From positions 369,001 to 433,000 of the forward strand of contig JACCIC010000295.1 of assembly GCA_018907035.1 (NCBI GenBank): a DNA stretch of 64,000 nt. Reading direction: 5' to 3'. Below the pieces are notes generated by a model. It worked only from the letters and a program-made list of their open reading frames with translations. It was not told the origin of the DNA and did no database searches. Position numbers and translations under genes: made by a program. The DNA comes from Sycobia sp. Sy_11. Lineage: Eukaryota; Arthropoda; Insecta; Hymenoptera; Epichrysomallidae. The first letter of the stretch is position 1. Each line of letters begins with the position of its first letter. Below are positions 11,830 to 21,572 of this stretch, piece by piece.

Positions 11830-12543
11830 TTACTTTTTACTTACGTTTTTTAAGGCGGTAGCTCGTCGCACCTGTCCCGTTTCTCTTATAATTCTCAGCA
11901 GGTACCGGGTATCTCCGATACGCGCCCGGTAGTGTACATATCCCTGTGGATATAGTAGGACTTGCCCATGCGGAAGTTGAAATTTGTTCATCGGTTTGCT
12001 GGGTGTCGCCGTATGACAGTCGGGTGTCGTTGGTCTTTTTTGTGCTTCGGCGTCCTTAATTTCTTTTCTTAATTCCATCGGAATTATATCGGGTGACCAT
12101 GGCCGCTTTCGAGTGTTTTTATACGGCCCCCTGAAATCTTCTTTTTTTAGTTTTGGCGTGACTGGACGTTTTTTATTTCTCGCGTTGTCTTCCTCCGAGT
12201 CCTCTGATGTAGACGAGGATTCTGTCGATGAAGACGACGAGGATGATGATGACGAGTTCGACGAAGGTGAAGGGCAGATGTCAATCACCTCCGGGGTGGT
12301 TGTTGACTCTTCCCCGTCATCCTCGGTTAGATCGATGATCTCCACGGCTGGTAAGTGTGGACGGGGTGCTTCGAGGACTATTCTTCGGTTACCTCTTAGG
12401 ATCTCGTCCCGTATTATTTTTGGTAGTTGATTCTTCTTTTTGGATGTAATTATCCGTGGCCTTGTTGGTTTTCTCACTGTCACATTGTTCATTGCGGCGA
12501 GGGTTGACTTGACAATCTCGTCGAAGGTCTCGTCGGTAATCAT
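11830..12543 (-). CDS. Gypsy accessory ORF: 237-aa Ser/acidic protein with two SUMO-interaction-like motifs
   Basis: Intact ORF in the env position, after integrase and the retropepsin-like ORF. I recognise no family. In order: a basic N-terminus with TSKKK (33-37) and a Lys/Arg-rich stretch; PAVEIIDLTEDDGEES (65-80), which fits the hydrophobic-plus-acidic SUMO-interacting motif type (I-I-D-L-T-E); a second candidate PEVIDICPSPSS (85-96); poly-Ser (97-109) running into SEDSEEDN; basic patches NKKRP and TRKRP with SP/TP sites (possible nuclear signals); and a C-terminal segment HGQVLLYPQGYVHYRARI...LLRIIRETGQ that looks folded. No signal peptide or membrane helix is evident, so it is not an envelope protein. 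A nuclear role through SUMO binding is inference. That it stays open while pol is broken is notable. Confidence 0.65.
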   Translation of the reverse strand: MITDETFDEIVKSTLAAMNNVTVRKPTRPRIITSKKKNQLPKIIRDEILRGNRRIVLEAPRPHLPAVEIIDLTEDDGEESTTTPEVIDICPSPSSNSSSSSSSSSSTESSSTSEDSEEDNARNKKRPVTPKLKKEDFRGPYKNTRKRPWSPDIIPMELRKEIKDAEAQKRPTTPDCHTATPSKPMNKFQLPHGQVLLYPQGYVHYRARIGDTRYLLRIIRETGQVRRATALKNVSKK

Positions 12544-12720
12544 TTCGATACTACGGTCGAAGGCTTGACGAGTTCCTTTATTTATATTGCGATAAATTTT
12601 CGTTCGCTACACTAATTTAATATAATAATTCGGATTTCGCTTCTATTTATCTTAATTATTATTCGTGATTTTAAATTTTAAGTTTGGCCAAAAATTAAGT
12701 TTACTAAAAAAATTTTACCT

Positions 12721-13317
12721 TTAATCGGTCTCACTGTTGAAGTCCGATTCAGATGGGTCATTTAATCCTTCGTCCTGTAGACGCCATCTTATTCGTCGTC
12801 TTTCTTGACGAACAATTCGTCTTCTTTCTTGCCTCCTACGTTGTGCTGCTGGTGACCTTCTGTGGAATAGTATTCTATACTCTATGAGGGTAATTGCTTC
12901 CATTCCAAATACTATTTTCGCATCTGTCTGTTCATCCACTACTGCGAAGTGGCTGTTGAATTCACGGCCGTGACATGTGAAGGTTACTTGCAGTGTATAG
13001 GGTGATCTCACATTTTGATGTATCGATGGACACGTCGGTACATAATATTGTTGGATTTCGTGCAATCCATGGGTGATGGAAGCACCTCTTCGTTGTAATA
13101 TTTCACCGACTCTCGGTGAGATTGTTGTTATTAGCGAGGCTGTACTTATCAATGCCCTTGTATGCCACCCATAGCACTCAATGGCCACGCTTAATTCTAA
13201 GAATCGGTGATATAACTCCAACTCGACCGGATGGCGTTCCATGGTTGACTGTGTGCCTTTAGATGATTTACCGTGTTTATATTCGTTTTCAGGATGGAAA
13301 ATCATCTGATATTTCAT
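12721..13317 (-). CDS. Gypsy post-pol ORF: retropepsin-like domain lacking the catalytic Asp, Arg-rich tail
   Basis: Intact 198-aa ORF whose ATG (13317) overlaps the end of the integrase frame by 29 bases. The pattern ALISTASLITTISPRV (55-70) looks like the start of a retropepsin, where A-L-I-D-T-G-S is expected; here Asp is Ser and Gly is Ala (STAS, 58-61). The middle (VTFTCHGREFNSHFAVVDE, then IVFGMEAI, about 111-142) matches the later strands and the G-M-(D/E) end of such domains. A strongly basic tail RRRQERRRIVRQERRRIRWR (160-179) and an acidic end follow. The true active protease of this element is separate (DTGS, near 15490). A structural or nucleic-acid-binding role is an inference. 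The N-terminus upstream of residue 25 may be only an extension. Confidence 0.6.
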   Translation of the reverse strand: MKYQMIFHPENEYKHGKSSKGTQSTMERHPVELELYHRFLELSVAIECYGWHTRALISTASLITTISPRVGEILQRRGASITHGLHEIQQYYVPTCPSIHQNVRSPYTLQVTFTCHGREFNSHFAVVDEQTDAKIVFGMEAITLIEYRILFHRRSPAAQRRRQERRRIVRQERRRIRWRLQDEGLNDPSESDFNSETD

Positions 13318-14896
13318 CTAATTCTTGTTTTATTGGTTTTAAATCGCTCACATGTATGTGCTTGATGTCCCCTTCTTCTTCGTCTTTTAAGTCGTAGATA
13401 TCAGGAGAAATTTTACGTATCACAGTAAATGGTCCCTCGTATTTAGGCACTAATTTTGCGTTGAATACTGCCTGTTTATTGGATAGTTCGTGTGTTCTTT
13501 TTAACACTTTTTCTCCAATCCTAGGCGTCCATATTCGGCGTCTCAGGTCGTAGTAGTGTTTCTGTCTCTGAAAATTTCGCGCCAATTGTATTCGTGCGAG
13601 GTCTACAGCTTCCTGTATTTGTTTCAACCGGTTTTTACTATCGACCTGTGCTGGGTGTTTGTTCATTGTAATTTTTATTCCCGGTGGGCATAATTCTCGG
13701 CCATAATTCAAATAGGCGGGTGTATAACCGGTAGATTCGCAATGAGCTGTGTTGTATGCGAACGCTATATCGGGTAGGAATCGATCCCATGTTTTCTGGT
13801 TTTCGCCTACATATTGTGCAATCATCGTTTTTATCACTCGGTTTGCCCGTTCTACAGGGTTACACTGCGGTGTATACGGAGGTTATGATTTCTGTTATGA
13901 GTTCTTTTTTATTTTATTTATTATGTTCAGTTATGAGCGTCGGTGTATGATTTTTCACTGTTTTAATAACGTTAAAAAATTCTTACTTATGAACTGTCGT
14001 CCATTATCCGATATTATCGTGTTAGGGCATCCATGTCGTAGAATTATTTGTTCTCGAACTGCATTTGCCACAGCTTCTCCTGTAGCTTTACGCAGTGGTC
14101 GTAGTTCAATCCATTTTGTCATTTTGTCTTGCATGACTAAGAGCCAAGTATTTAATTTTGTCGAACGAGGTAATGGTCCGACTAAGTCGACAGATACTAT
14201 TTCCCAAGGTCGTTTGACTTGGGTTGCGTGCATCATTCCCGCAGGTGCTTGCTGTGATGTTTTGTATTGTTGGCATATATTACAATTTCTTACATATTTA
14301 GCGGCCATTCTGAGCATGCCTGGTCAATAAAATAATTTTGCTAGGCGTGCAAGTGTCTTTGCAATACCCAGATGTCCTGCAGTCGGGTCATTATGCATTT
14401 TTTCTAGTACATCATTTTGTTCACTTTTTAGAACACATTTTTTCCATTGTGTCGACTCGTCTATCTCATTAAAATCGAGTGAATGTAATATATGTTTGTA
14501 TAGTTTATTATTCTCTATACAGTAGTCGGGATTATTTTCCGGGTTGGCTTTGACTGTTGTTAAACATTTCATATACCAGTCTTCCTCGGGTGTGTTTATA
14601 TTACAAATTTCTACGGGCTGTCGAGACAGTGTATCGGCAAGCAGATTATCGTTGCCTGGCCGATATTTGATTTCAAAATCGTATTGACTGAGTTCGAGGG
14701 CCCATCTGGCTAAACGTCCTGACGGATTTTCTATCTTATTTAACCATTTTAAAGACTGGTGATCGGTCAGTACAATAAAATGGTATCCTTCTAGATAGTC
14801 TCTGAATTTCCAGATGCCCCATTTTATGGCCAAACACTCAAGCTCAGTTGCAGAATAATTTTTTTCTGCTGGCGTTTTTCTCGCCATCCTCGCCAT
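13289..14896 (-). pseudogene. Gypsy pol, second part: RNase H and integrase
   Basis: From 14896 leftward: TPAEKNYSATELECLAIKW and VLTDHQSLKWL (RNase H), RPGNDNLLADTLSR, then the integrase zinc domain (AGHLG...CNICQQYK). A TGA at 14324-14326 replaces the expected Trp in LFYWPGM. The catalytic core follows, with VSVDLVGPLP and TIISDNGRQF (first two Asp), then a frame break and extra bases at about 13880-13955. After this PQCNPVERANR supplies the catalytic Glu, and the C-terminal domain (GPFTVIRKISPDIYDL) runs to 13289. All three integrase acidic residues are still readable, but not in one frame. The frame also differs from that of gag-protease because of the RT deletion at about 14890. Confidence 0.85.
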
Positions 14897-15521
14897 TTTT
14901 CTTTTTTACCATCACGATAGGCGAGCTCCATGGACTGCTGGACGGTTGGATTACACCTTCTTGCAGCATTTTATCGACTTCCGAATTTATGATATTTTGC
15001 ATAATCGTATTCTTTGGTCGATATTTTTGTTTAATTGGAGTAGTTTCTTCCAATATAATTTTGTGTTGCAACAATGGTGTTGGTCCTTTTGTATTTTCTA
15101 ATTTTTGTTTTTCTTCAGCAATAAATTTGTCCATTATTATTTTTTCATGTGGCTTTAAGTATCTTAAACCGCTGTCTTCTATTTCACAAATATGTTCGGT
15201 TGGTGCATTTTTTATTTGAAAAATAATTCGATTATTTATGCGAATTTCCGTATTTAATTTTCTTAATGCATCCATTCCGAGAATCATTGGTTGATTTAAC
15301 GTGTTCAATACCAGGAAATCTTGAAAAAGCCGTAATCCTTTTGTATGCCCCGAAATTAAATCACCTAATTTCGTTTCGGAGCCGTCGGCTAATACAGCTA
15401 TTCTATTACTTTCCTTATTTTGAAAGCCATAACGTAAACAGACTTCGGCAATTTGTTTACTTACGTACGAGCTGACGGATCCTGTATCGATAAGTGCATT
15501 TATTTTATAGTCACCTATCAT
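14844..15521 (-). pseudogene. Gypsy pol, first part: protease and RT fingers, truncated
   Basis: NALIDTGSVSSYVSKQIAEVC is a retropepsin with an intact DTGS, and the later GMDAL matches its C-terminal strand. The RT N-terminus (IKQKYRPKN, EVDKMLQEGVIQPSSSPWSS, VMVKKKNGE) is followed at once by RNase H sequence in another frame. The whole RT palm with YxDD, roughly a kilobase in relatives, is missing. The junction (14880-14900) contains the short repeat GGCGAGGATGGCGAG, so deletion at microhomology is plausible. The segment is in the same frame as gag. Confidence 0.8.
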
Positions 15522-16370
15522 TACTTCGGTGAATAATCGATTGTCTAGTTCGCAAAAAGGGCCGGCCCTTTTTGCATTTCCCTGTGCATGGCAGTTGCAG
15601 TCACGAGTAAATATTCCGTCCTTACCGCAGTATGAACAGAATAGTTTCCTCGCGTTTGTGCATTTAAATCGGTCATGTCCCCGTTCTTTGCATTTCCAGC
15701 AGCATAGCGTTCTATCGTATATAACTGATATATTACATTTTGCTGTCGCGTTCGATTTATTTACATTTGTTTTGTTTGGGTGTATAAATTTACTGGATGA
15801 ATTGGTATTTAATTTTGCCTCGATTTCGGACTTCTCTTTACTTTTCAGGTACTCTTCTACTTTCTGGATTATATGTACCGTTTTATTAATTGCGCTTCAC
15901 GGGACATGTATACGATATTCGGCTCGCATATTATAATAGATCGTCTCTATTTGTTTAGCTTCATCGTATCCTCCTCGGCGTCGCATAAGCGTCATAACAG
16001 TGTTTACGAATGATCGTATTGTTTCTGTTATTGCTTGTTTTCTATTACTAATTTGTCGATCGAGATTTCTTAATTCTCCTGGTGATAAGTAGAAATTTCG
16101 CAGTTCCGTTTCAAGTTCCTCCAATGTATTTACGCTTGCTGCATAGTTTCGATGCCATAATTGTGCATCGCCTCGGAGTAACTCGGGATATCCTTGTAAA
16201 ATTTGTTCGTCTGTATATCTATATGCCTTTTGTAGTTCTCTTACATGTTCGAGAAATGCATATAAATCTTTTCCAACAAAATGACAATTCCATTTTCTCA
16301 TTTGGTCGAGAACTCTTGTAGTTGGATTTGTCGTTTCTCCGGTATGAATTGCTGTGTTAAAAATTTGATG
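15522..16370 (-). pseudogene. Gypsy gag with double CCHC knuckle
   Basis: The frame from about 16365 reads HQIFNTAIHTGETTNPTTRV, then MRKWNCHFVGKDLYAFLEHV (from 16301) and a helical capsid-like region with LQGYPELLRGDAQLWHRNY and FYLSPGELRNLDRQI. It is stopped by TGA at 15897-15899 and otherwise continues in the same frame through KVEEYLKSKEK to two zinc knuckles, CWKCKERGHDRFKC and CSYCGKDGIFTRDCNC (about 15700-15600), and straight into the protease. Apart from that one codon, gag and protease form a single open frame without a frameshift signal. The extreme N-terminus is missing with the truncated 5' LTR region; a TAG lies just upstream of the readable part. Confidence 0.8.
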
Positions 16371-16447
16371 ATTTTCCTATGCCATCCTTTTTATTGGTGA
16401 TAATGTATCAGTTTTAGGGGATGAGGTGCTTGGCCTATTTTTTCATT

Positions 16448-16983
16448 CAAATTAGATCGATTTTAATTTTGTCTCCCGGCGGTTTTTCTGGATTATTTCC
16501 TATGTGAAAAAGAATTACTTTATCAGAAGTCGGGAGCGCCCGTTCTTCTGTGTCGGTAATTTTTAACTCTTTTCTTACGAGTAAAGGGGTTGTTCCTTTG
16601 GCCTCGAGAAAGAATTTTTTTTCATCTAGGAAAAATACAGAATATTACCGGTCGGTAGATGACAGTTCTTCTTCGTCACTCGGGAGGTATCCATCCTCGA
16701 CGAGTGCCGAAAACGAACCGTGCTCTTTGCAAAATTTAGCGTACTTTTATACACGGAAAAAGTAGGTTAACAAAAATCTGATTGGTTATTATTTATTTAA
16801 AAATACGGTAATATTGTTCCTATTGGTTAAATTATTTTATTCTACTTATTCTATTCTATGTTGTGTTTGTTTGTTTATTTATAGTATTCATTTCGTGTAT
16901 ATGTCTGCCTTTTTATTATGATCTTACATTTATAATAACTCTTGTCACGGTAATAAGTTAATTTATCCTATTCTTTTTCCCGT

Positions 16984-16987
<4 letters not shown>
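16448..16987 (-). repeat. 5' LTR of the gypsy element (truncated at its inner end)
   Basis: Nearly identical to 11214-11756 and ends CCCGTTACA directly before (TA)n. The remaining ~756 bp of the LTR, the primer-binding site and the gag start that should lie to its left are absent. Confidence 0.75.
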
Positions 16988-17032
<45 letters not shown>

Positions 17033-17105
17033 AATTTAAAAAATAATGATGTTAGATTTTTTTGTAATAATATATATATACATATTATTACAAATTTTTT
17101 TTGTA

Positions 17106-17151
<46 letters not shown>
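16988..17151. repeat. (TA)n microsatellites around a short palindrome
   Basis: Two long TA tracts (about 16988-17028 and 17107-17151) flank a spacer containing GTAATAATATATATATAC paired with ATATTATTAC, able to fold into a hairpin. The left tract is the insertion site of the gypsy LTR. Confidence 0.8.
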
Positions 17152-17154
<3 letters not shown>

Positions 17155-17413
17155 ATGCAATAATCTCAAATACTCAAGAATAGTCGTGTGTACTGTACAA
17201 AGTCATTGGATAATTACAACTAAGATTCAAAAATGGATCTTGTTCGAACGGTCGAAGAAGGCAGACGTGTTTCGCGAGTGCGGAGAGTGAAAGTGTAAAC
17301 AAACAGCGCTCTTGTATTTATAGTTGATACAATTCTGCTTAATTTTATTTATTGAACTACTATTAGACAAACCTTACAACTGCTTTTGCAGTTGTAAGGA
17401 AAAAAATTGGAAA

Positions 17414-18110
17414 ATGGCTTCTAATAACAGGGGCCATGAAATACAACCTTCTAAAAGTTTATTCGAAAGTCAACCTCTATCTTATATAACCTATGCAAGT
17501 GCAATATCTCTAGAATCATCACCTCAAAAATATCAAGCGATCGCAACGAAGGCAATTGAAAACGCGAGAATAGACGACTACTTAGACGGACTGGAAGAGC
17601 TCACAAATTTAAACAACGTAAGATACATTTCGAAAATTTCAGGTGGCAGAGTATGCGCATTTTTATCTGATAAAAGCGTTGCAGCCACGCTTCTACCGAA
17701 AAAGTTAAAGTTACCGATCACACAATAAATATTTGTCCTTAGACAGACGGAAATCAATAAGTTGTAAAATCAAACGTAAATCCGATTATTCCAAATAAAA
17801 AAATTGAACAAACATTGGAAATTAAAGGTATAGCTATCATGTCATCTATAACTCCCATTAGAGCAAGTTCAACTAAACCGAATCCGAAATTGTGTACGAA
17901 TAACGCGATGCATACCAATATTGAAGCCCCCCCTCTACTTGCAAGAGAAGCGATGTCAGTAATTGAAAATTTAAATTCACCCAAACCTATAAAAAGAACA
18001 GCTGCACCATCTATAATCTCAGTTAATTTATCAACTATTGGAGAGTAGAAAATATCAGCTGAACTAAACGAAAATATGGAGAGAAAAAACGCCAATTTTA
18101 TCACTTAAGG
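17414..18110 (+). pseudogene. I-like ORF1 remnant (RNA-binding gag-like protein)
   Basis: From MASNNRGHEIQPSKSLFES (ATG at 17414) the frame stays open to 17728 and gives SLESSPQKYQAIATKAIENA, DDYLDGLEELTN and ISKISGGRVCAFLSDK. This is the RNA-recognition-like segment seen in ORF1 of I-like elements (y-S-R-i-S..R-i-c-i-y-l-s-d-k). After the stop, 17815-18048 carries IASSTKPNPK-type low-complexity sequence and an SPKPIKRTAAPS tail, also usual for ORF1. No CCHC knuckle is readable. The 116-aa frame on the opposite strand (17754-18104) is a shadow. Confidence 0.6.
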
Positions 18111-18399
18111 CAGCCCGTGATAGTATGATAGTAAGAAGGGCCGAAAAACAATTTAAATAGATCCTACCACCGAAAAAATGACAGGAATAGAATATAACAT
18201 ACAAAACGACACAATCCCTAAAACTAATCTAGATCTACAGAAATACAGGTACAAAATATTGAATTAGATAATATATTAAAACCGATGAAAGAAATCATGC
18301 AGGGAAATCAATGTAAATATAACATACAGTGTAGTCAACTTAGAAGCTTTATCATAATGTCGAAACGTCAAACAAACAACTTGAAAATAAAAGGATCAA

Positions 18400-18783
18400 T
18401 AATTCAAATATAATTTTCATTAACTCTAACACAATTACTTATACGCATCCTAATAACAGTGCTAAATCTAACTTAGATTTAACTTTTTGCTCATCTAATG
18501 TCATAGAAAAAATCTCGTAAAAAGTACACGACAATGCCTGTGGATCAGACCACTTTCCGATTCACCTTGAAATGAATACTATTAAAAACATTTATCGCAG
18601 AACATCATTCAAATTAAACTCATTCCCTACCAACTGGGATAAGGTAAATGAATTACTAGAAAACAATTGCTCAGAATTTTATACTAGATACTATAATGAA
18701 TTATCTGCAGGTGATAAATATAAATTTTTTACAAAAATTTTTTGTAATTCTATTTGCTCAAATACGCCTAAAAATACTTTATA
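18400..18783 (+). pseudogene. I-like ORF2: C-terminal part of the APE endonuclease
   Basis: NSNTITYTHPNNSAKSNLDL, TFCSSNVIEK, then after one stop DNACGSDHFPIHLEM. The last block is the conserved G-S-D-H motif with the catalytic His of APE-type endonucleases. It runs open as far as 18783 (KVNELLENNCSEFYTRYYNEL), the usual linker to RT. Confidence 0.65.
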
Positions 18784-19019
18784 AATGCAGGAAGTATGTA
18801 CATCTATAGTTTATAATAAGTAAATGTGTGAAGCATGTTGCTATGCATATACAATGCGCATATATGTAGTTATGCGTACAGGCAGGAGGCGCTAGTGTCG
18901 CGCAGAAGGGCAAAGCGGCAGAGTTGATCTGAAAGAGGTCAAGAGCACACACGCGACTTTTGTAATAGACGTAACTTATACTAATCACTTATATTATATA
19001 ATATAAGTGATAACAGTAT

Positions 19020-19660
19020 TATAAATTGCCAAAATTTAACTATCTTAGCCTTTATTTACACCGCAGAATACTTAGCGATAAATAACGCAGTTCAATTTTC
19101 TCTCAATCAACCTAATCGGAACATAATTATTTTTTCGGATTCATTGAGTGCAATAATGAGCCTGAAGAACTTTCATAACGATATAAAAACTAATCCATTC
19201 ATCCTCAAAATAAAAAAAAGTAATTGAATTTTCAAAGAAAACAACTAACAGACGCTCAATCAAATTTTTCTGGATACCTGCACACTCGGAAATCATAGGA
19301 AGTGAACTCGCAGACCAAGAAGCAAAAGCTGCAACGATACGCACTGCGAACAGTAGCTTAAAAATTCCCTTTAAAGAGCTTACACATTATAATCAAAAAT
19401 TGGTATTTAACGAAACTAGAACAAATATTCTGAAACATAAAGGCGTTTATTACTTTCAAAAATTTTACGAGGAATCTAATCAATCGTTGCAGAACCGGAC
19501 ATTATAATCTAGCGTTCACATTAAATCATATAGGATTACGCAACGATATAAAATGTACTTACGGATGCCAAATACAAGACCTCCATCACATAATTTGACA
19601 ATGCCCTTTGAACGATTCCGAACGAATGGAATTAATTACAAATTGAAAAAAGAATAATGT
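19020..19660 (+). pseudogene. I-like ORF2: RNase H and C-terminal Cys/His region
   Basis: Reads FIYTAEYLAINNAV (catalytic Glu region), IIIFSDSLSAIMSLKNFH (catalytic Asp), and after a frame change FFWIPAHSEIIGSELADQEA (His and Asp near the end of RNase H). The tail then gives GHYNLAFTLNHIGL, CTYGC, HHIIxQCP, the familiar H-I-(L/I)..C end of these elements. Frameshifts at about 19225 and 19490 and several stops make it dead. Confidence 0.65.
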
Positions 19661-19760
19661 ATTTCTATCTCTTTCATGTGAATTTTTCTTGTACAAACCA
19701 ACATCTTATATTTGTAAAACATTGTATCAATACTTTAAAAAATGTAACCTTAATATATAG

Positions 19761-20180
19761 TAATTCATTGAAATCAAAGTAATGTTTATTACTATTTATA
19801 TTTGTAAAATATTATAACTATACGATGCACCTGCAAAATAATCTCTCTATGAAGATTCAAATTGCATTCAATAACAAAAAAAAAGATTAAAAAATGTCTT
19901 ATGTCTAATAAATAAAAACAATATATAATTCATACTCTGGACTAGTTATATCTCGAATGCAGATAAATACATTGAAAATACTGTTCAAAATACAGGAGCT
20001 AATCAATATGGTAATTTATATCTAACCTGAACATTACAACTTGAATGAACATGATTTTTCATGGTCAAATATATTATGCAAAACTAATGAGTAAATGTAT
20101 TTTTACCTCGCGACATTTACCTCCCCTGATCCGAGATAAATTTATGACGAGCAGAGGTGGATTTTTTTCTCTCAGTTTTC

Positions 20181-20222
<42 letters not shown>

Positions 20223-21572
20223 TGGATAGATAGAAAGTCCCTACCTCACCCCCTCATCTATAGGTACAAAAAACGTTAAGTAAATTAAAGTAAATTATAA
20301 AAGGAAATATATATTATTTAGCGTGGAAAAAAACTTTTTTGTTAGGATTAGTATAAGTAAAATTATGGATTAGCTATTTGGGACTGCTCTCACGTCTCCT
20401 ACACAAAACCATCAGACTAACGAGCCGCCCTGCGAGACGCGAGTTGCCTCTCCCCTCGCCCTCCCCACGCGCCGTCCGATACTACAGCACTTAGCACACC
20501 AAAGCCCCTATCTTTATCCGTCACTGCTTCCGTGGTATATAGCGAACTTCCACACCCGTGATGTAACTACTATTATCGATTATATTCGCGGTTTATTGTT
20601 TTTATTCATTCTTTAGTACATATAAGCTAATATTATTGTCAAAGCTTAAATCTGCATATGAAAATAAAATAGTCACATATGCAAGTCAACGATTAAAGCA
20701 TGTAGTGTATAATATGTCATAATCAGTATGCTATAATAACTTTTTGAAGGTTTCGCATATAAAATTACATACACATATTGTATTCTTCTTTAACATGAGC
20801 TGTTCTTCTATTAATTAACTCGCTCATTAATATGTCTCCTTGATTAAAAAAGTATTATTTTATTTAAAAAACAATTTCAGCATCTGCAATAGTAATTGGA
20901 ATATTCTATGGATTTGTCGAATGTTGATCTATTTTTATTGTATTTCTGCGTATTATATTCAGACTCTAAATTATGTAAAAGCAGATTTTATTTCTGTACT
21001 AATTTTGACATATTTTTCTAATATTATAGTAACAATATTATTCTAATTAATATTAGCAGAATCTAATAATCAGCTAGTCACTCGTTCAGAGATTAACATT
21101 AATAATAATATGTAAAATATCCAATACAATAAACATCCAATTGAGATTATTAAAATAAATTATGTATGAGAGTAAGATGCTAAGCTTGCATTGTAAGTAA
21201 AAAATACTGGCATAATATAAAACATTGATCTAAGATATTCATGCCAGTTTATCATTTAATCATATCAATGGATACATGTATTTATACACTCAGTTTACAA
21301 TTACGGTGAGTGTAGTAGTAGAAGTCATAATAATATTTAATATAAAAATATTGCCATTTGATACTTCATTCTATATGTCTAACAGTATTTGTCATCGTAT
21401 TCAAATTTATTTTAAATATCTTTTATCGCGAAGTAGAAATTAATATACATGAATGCAAATGTATTTAGAGATATTGATAAAATTGAATTAAAAAACAATG
21501 TATCAAAAAATCTTCTATAATGTTCTCCAGCGTTGGGTAATTTATTGTAAAGTAAAATACTGAAATTTAACA
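19761..21572. other. Intergenic upstream of SPH2; (AG)n microsatellite at 20182-20218
   Basis: No gene. It contains the (AG)n tract and a GC-richer block at 20370-20560 of unknown origin (many CCTC/CGCC runs), possibly LTR debris. Near 21125 AAACATCCAATTGAGATTATTAAAATAA resembles, in its first half, the leader just upstream of the SPH3 and SPH4 start codons (AAACATCCAA). Confidence 0.4.

Larger units (their letters stand above)
10458..16987 (-). mobile_element. Ty3/gypsy LTR retrotransposon with two ORFs downstream of pol
   Basis: The - strand element reads gag-protease-RT fingers (16301 to 14844), RNase H-integrase (14896 to 13289), a retropepsin-like ORF (13317-12721) and a 237-aa ORF (12543-11830), then a polypurine tract and the 3' LTR. 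The left LTR is 1299 bp (10458-11756, TGTAACG...CGTTACA). The right LTR (16448-16987) matches only its last ~543 bp, so the 5' LTR/leader junction has been deleted. Both outer ends abut (TA)n, so the element landed in a TA microsatellite. The RT core with its YxDD is deleted, gag has a nonsense codon and integrase has a nonsense codon plus a frame break, so it cannot move on its own. The gag, protease and RNase H domains are otherwise well preserved. Confidence 0.88.
17152..19760 (+). mobile_element. I-like non-LTR retrotransposon (with RNase H), internally deleted
   Basis: Order on the + strand: a GC-richer 5' leader (about 17180-17330), ORF1, the end of the APE endonuclease (18400-18783), then the RNase H domain (about 19020-19480) and the C-terminal cysteine-rich end (about 19490-19660), followed by an AT-rich 3' region. 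The reverse transcriptase between endonuclease and RNase H is gone; about 220 bp of unrelated sequence (18790-19010, with GCGCATATATG and a TTATATTATATAATATAA palindrome) sits in its place. RNase H downstream of RT places it in the I group of elements. Stops are frequent. Confidence 0.75.

Noticed and set aside
13749..14330. 193-aa plus-strand frame
   Set aside because: Antisense shadow of the gypsy integrase, whose motifs are clear on the - strand.
14848..15219. 123-aa plus-strand frame rich in Phe
   Set aside because: Antisense of gypsy protease/RT.
17754..18104. 116-aa hydrophobic minus-strand frame that looks like a membrane protein
   Set aside because: Antisense of the I-like ORF1 tail; the hydrophobic residues mirror Asn/Ser/Thr-rich sense codons.
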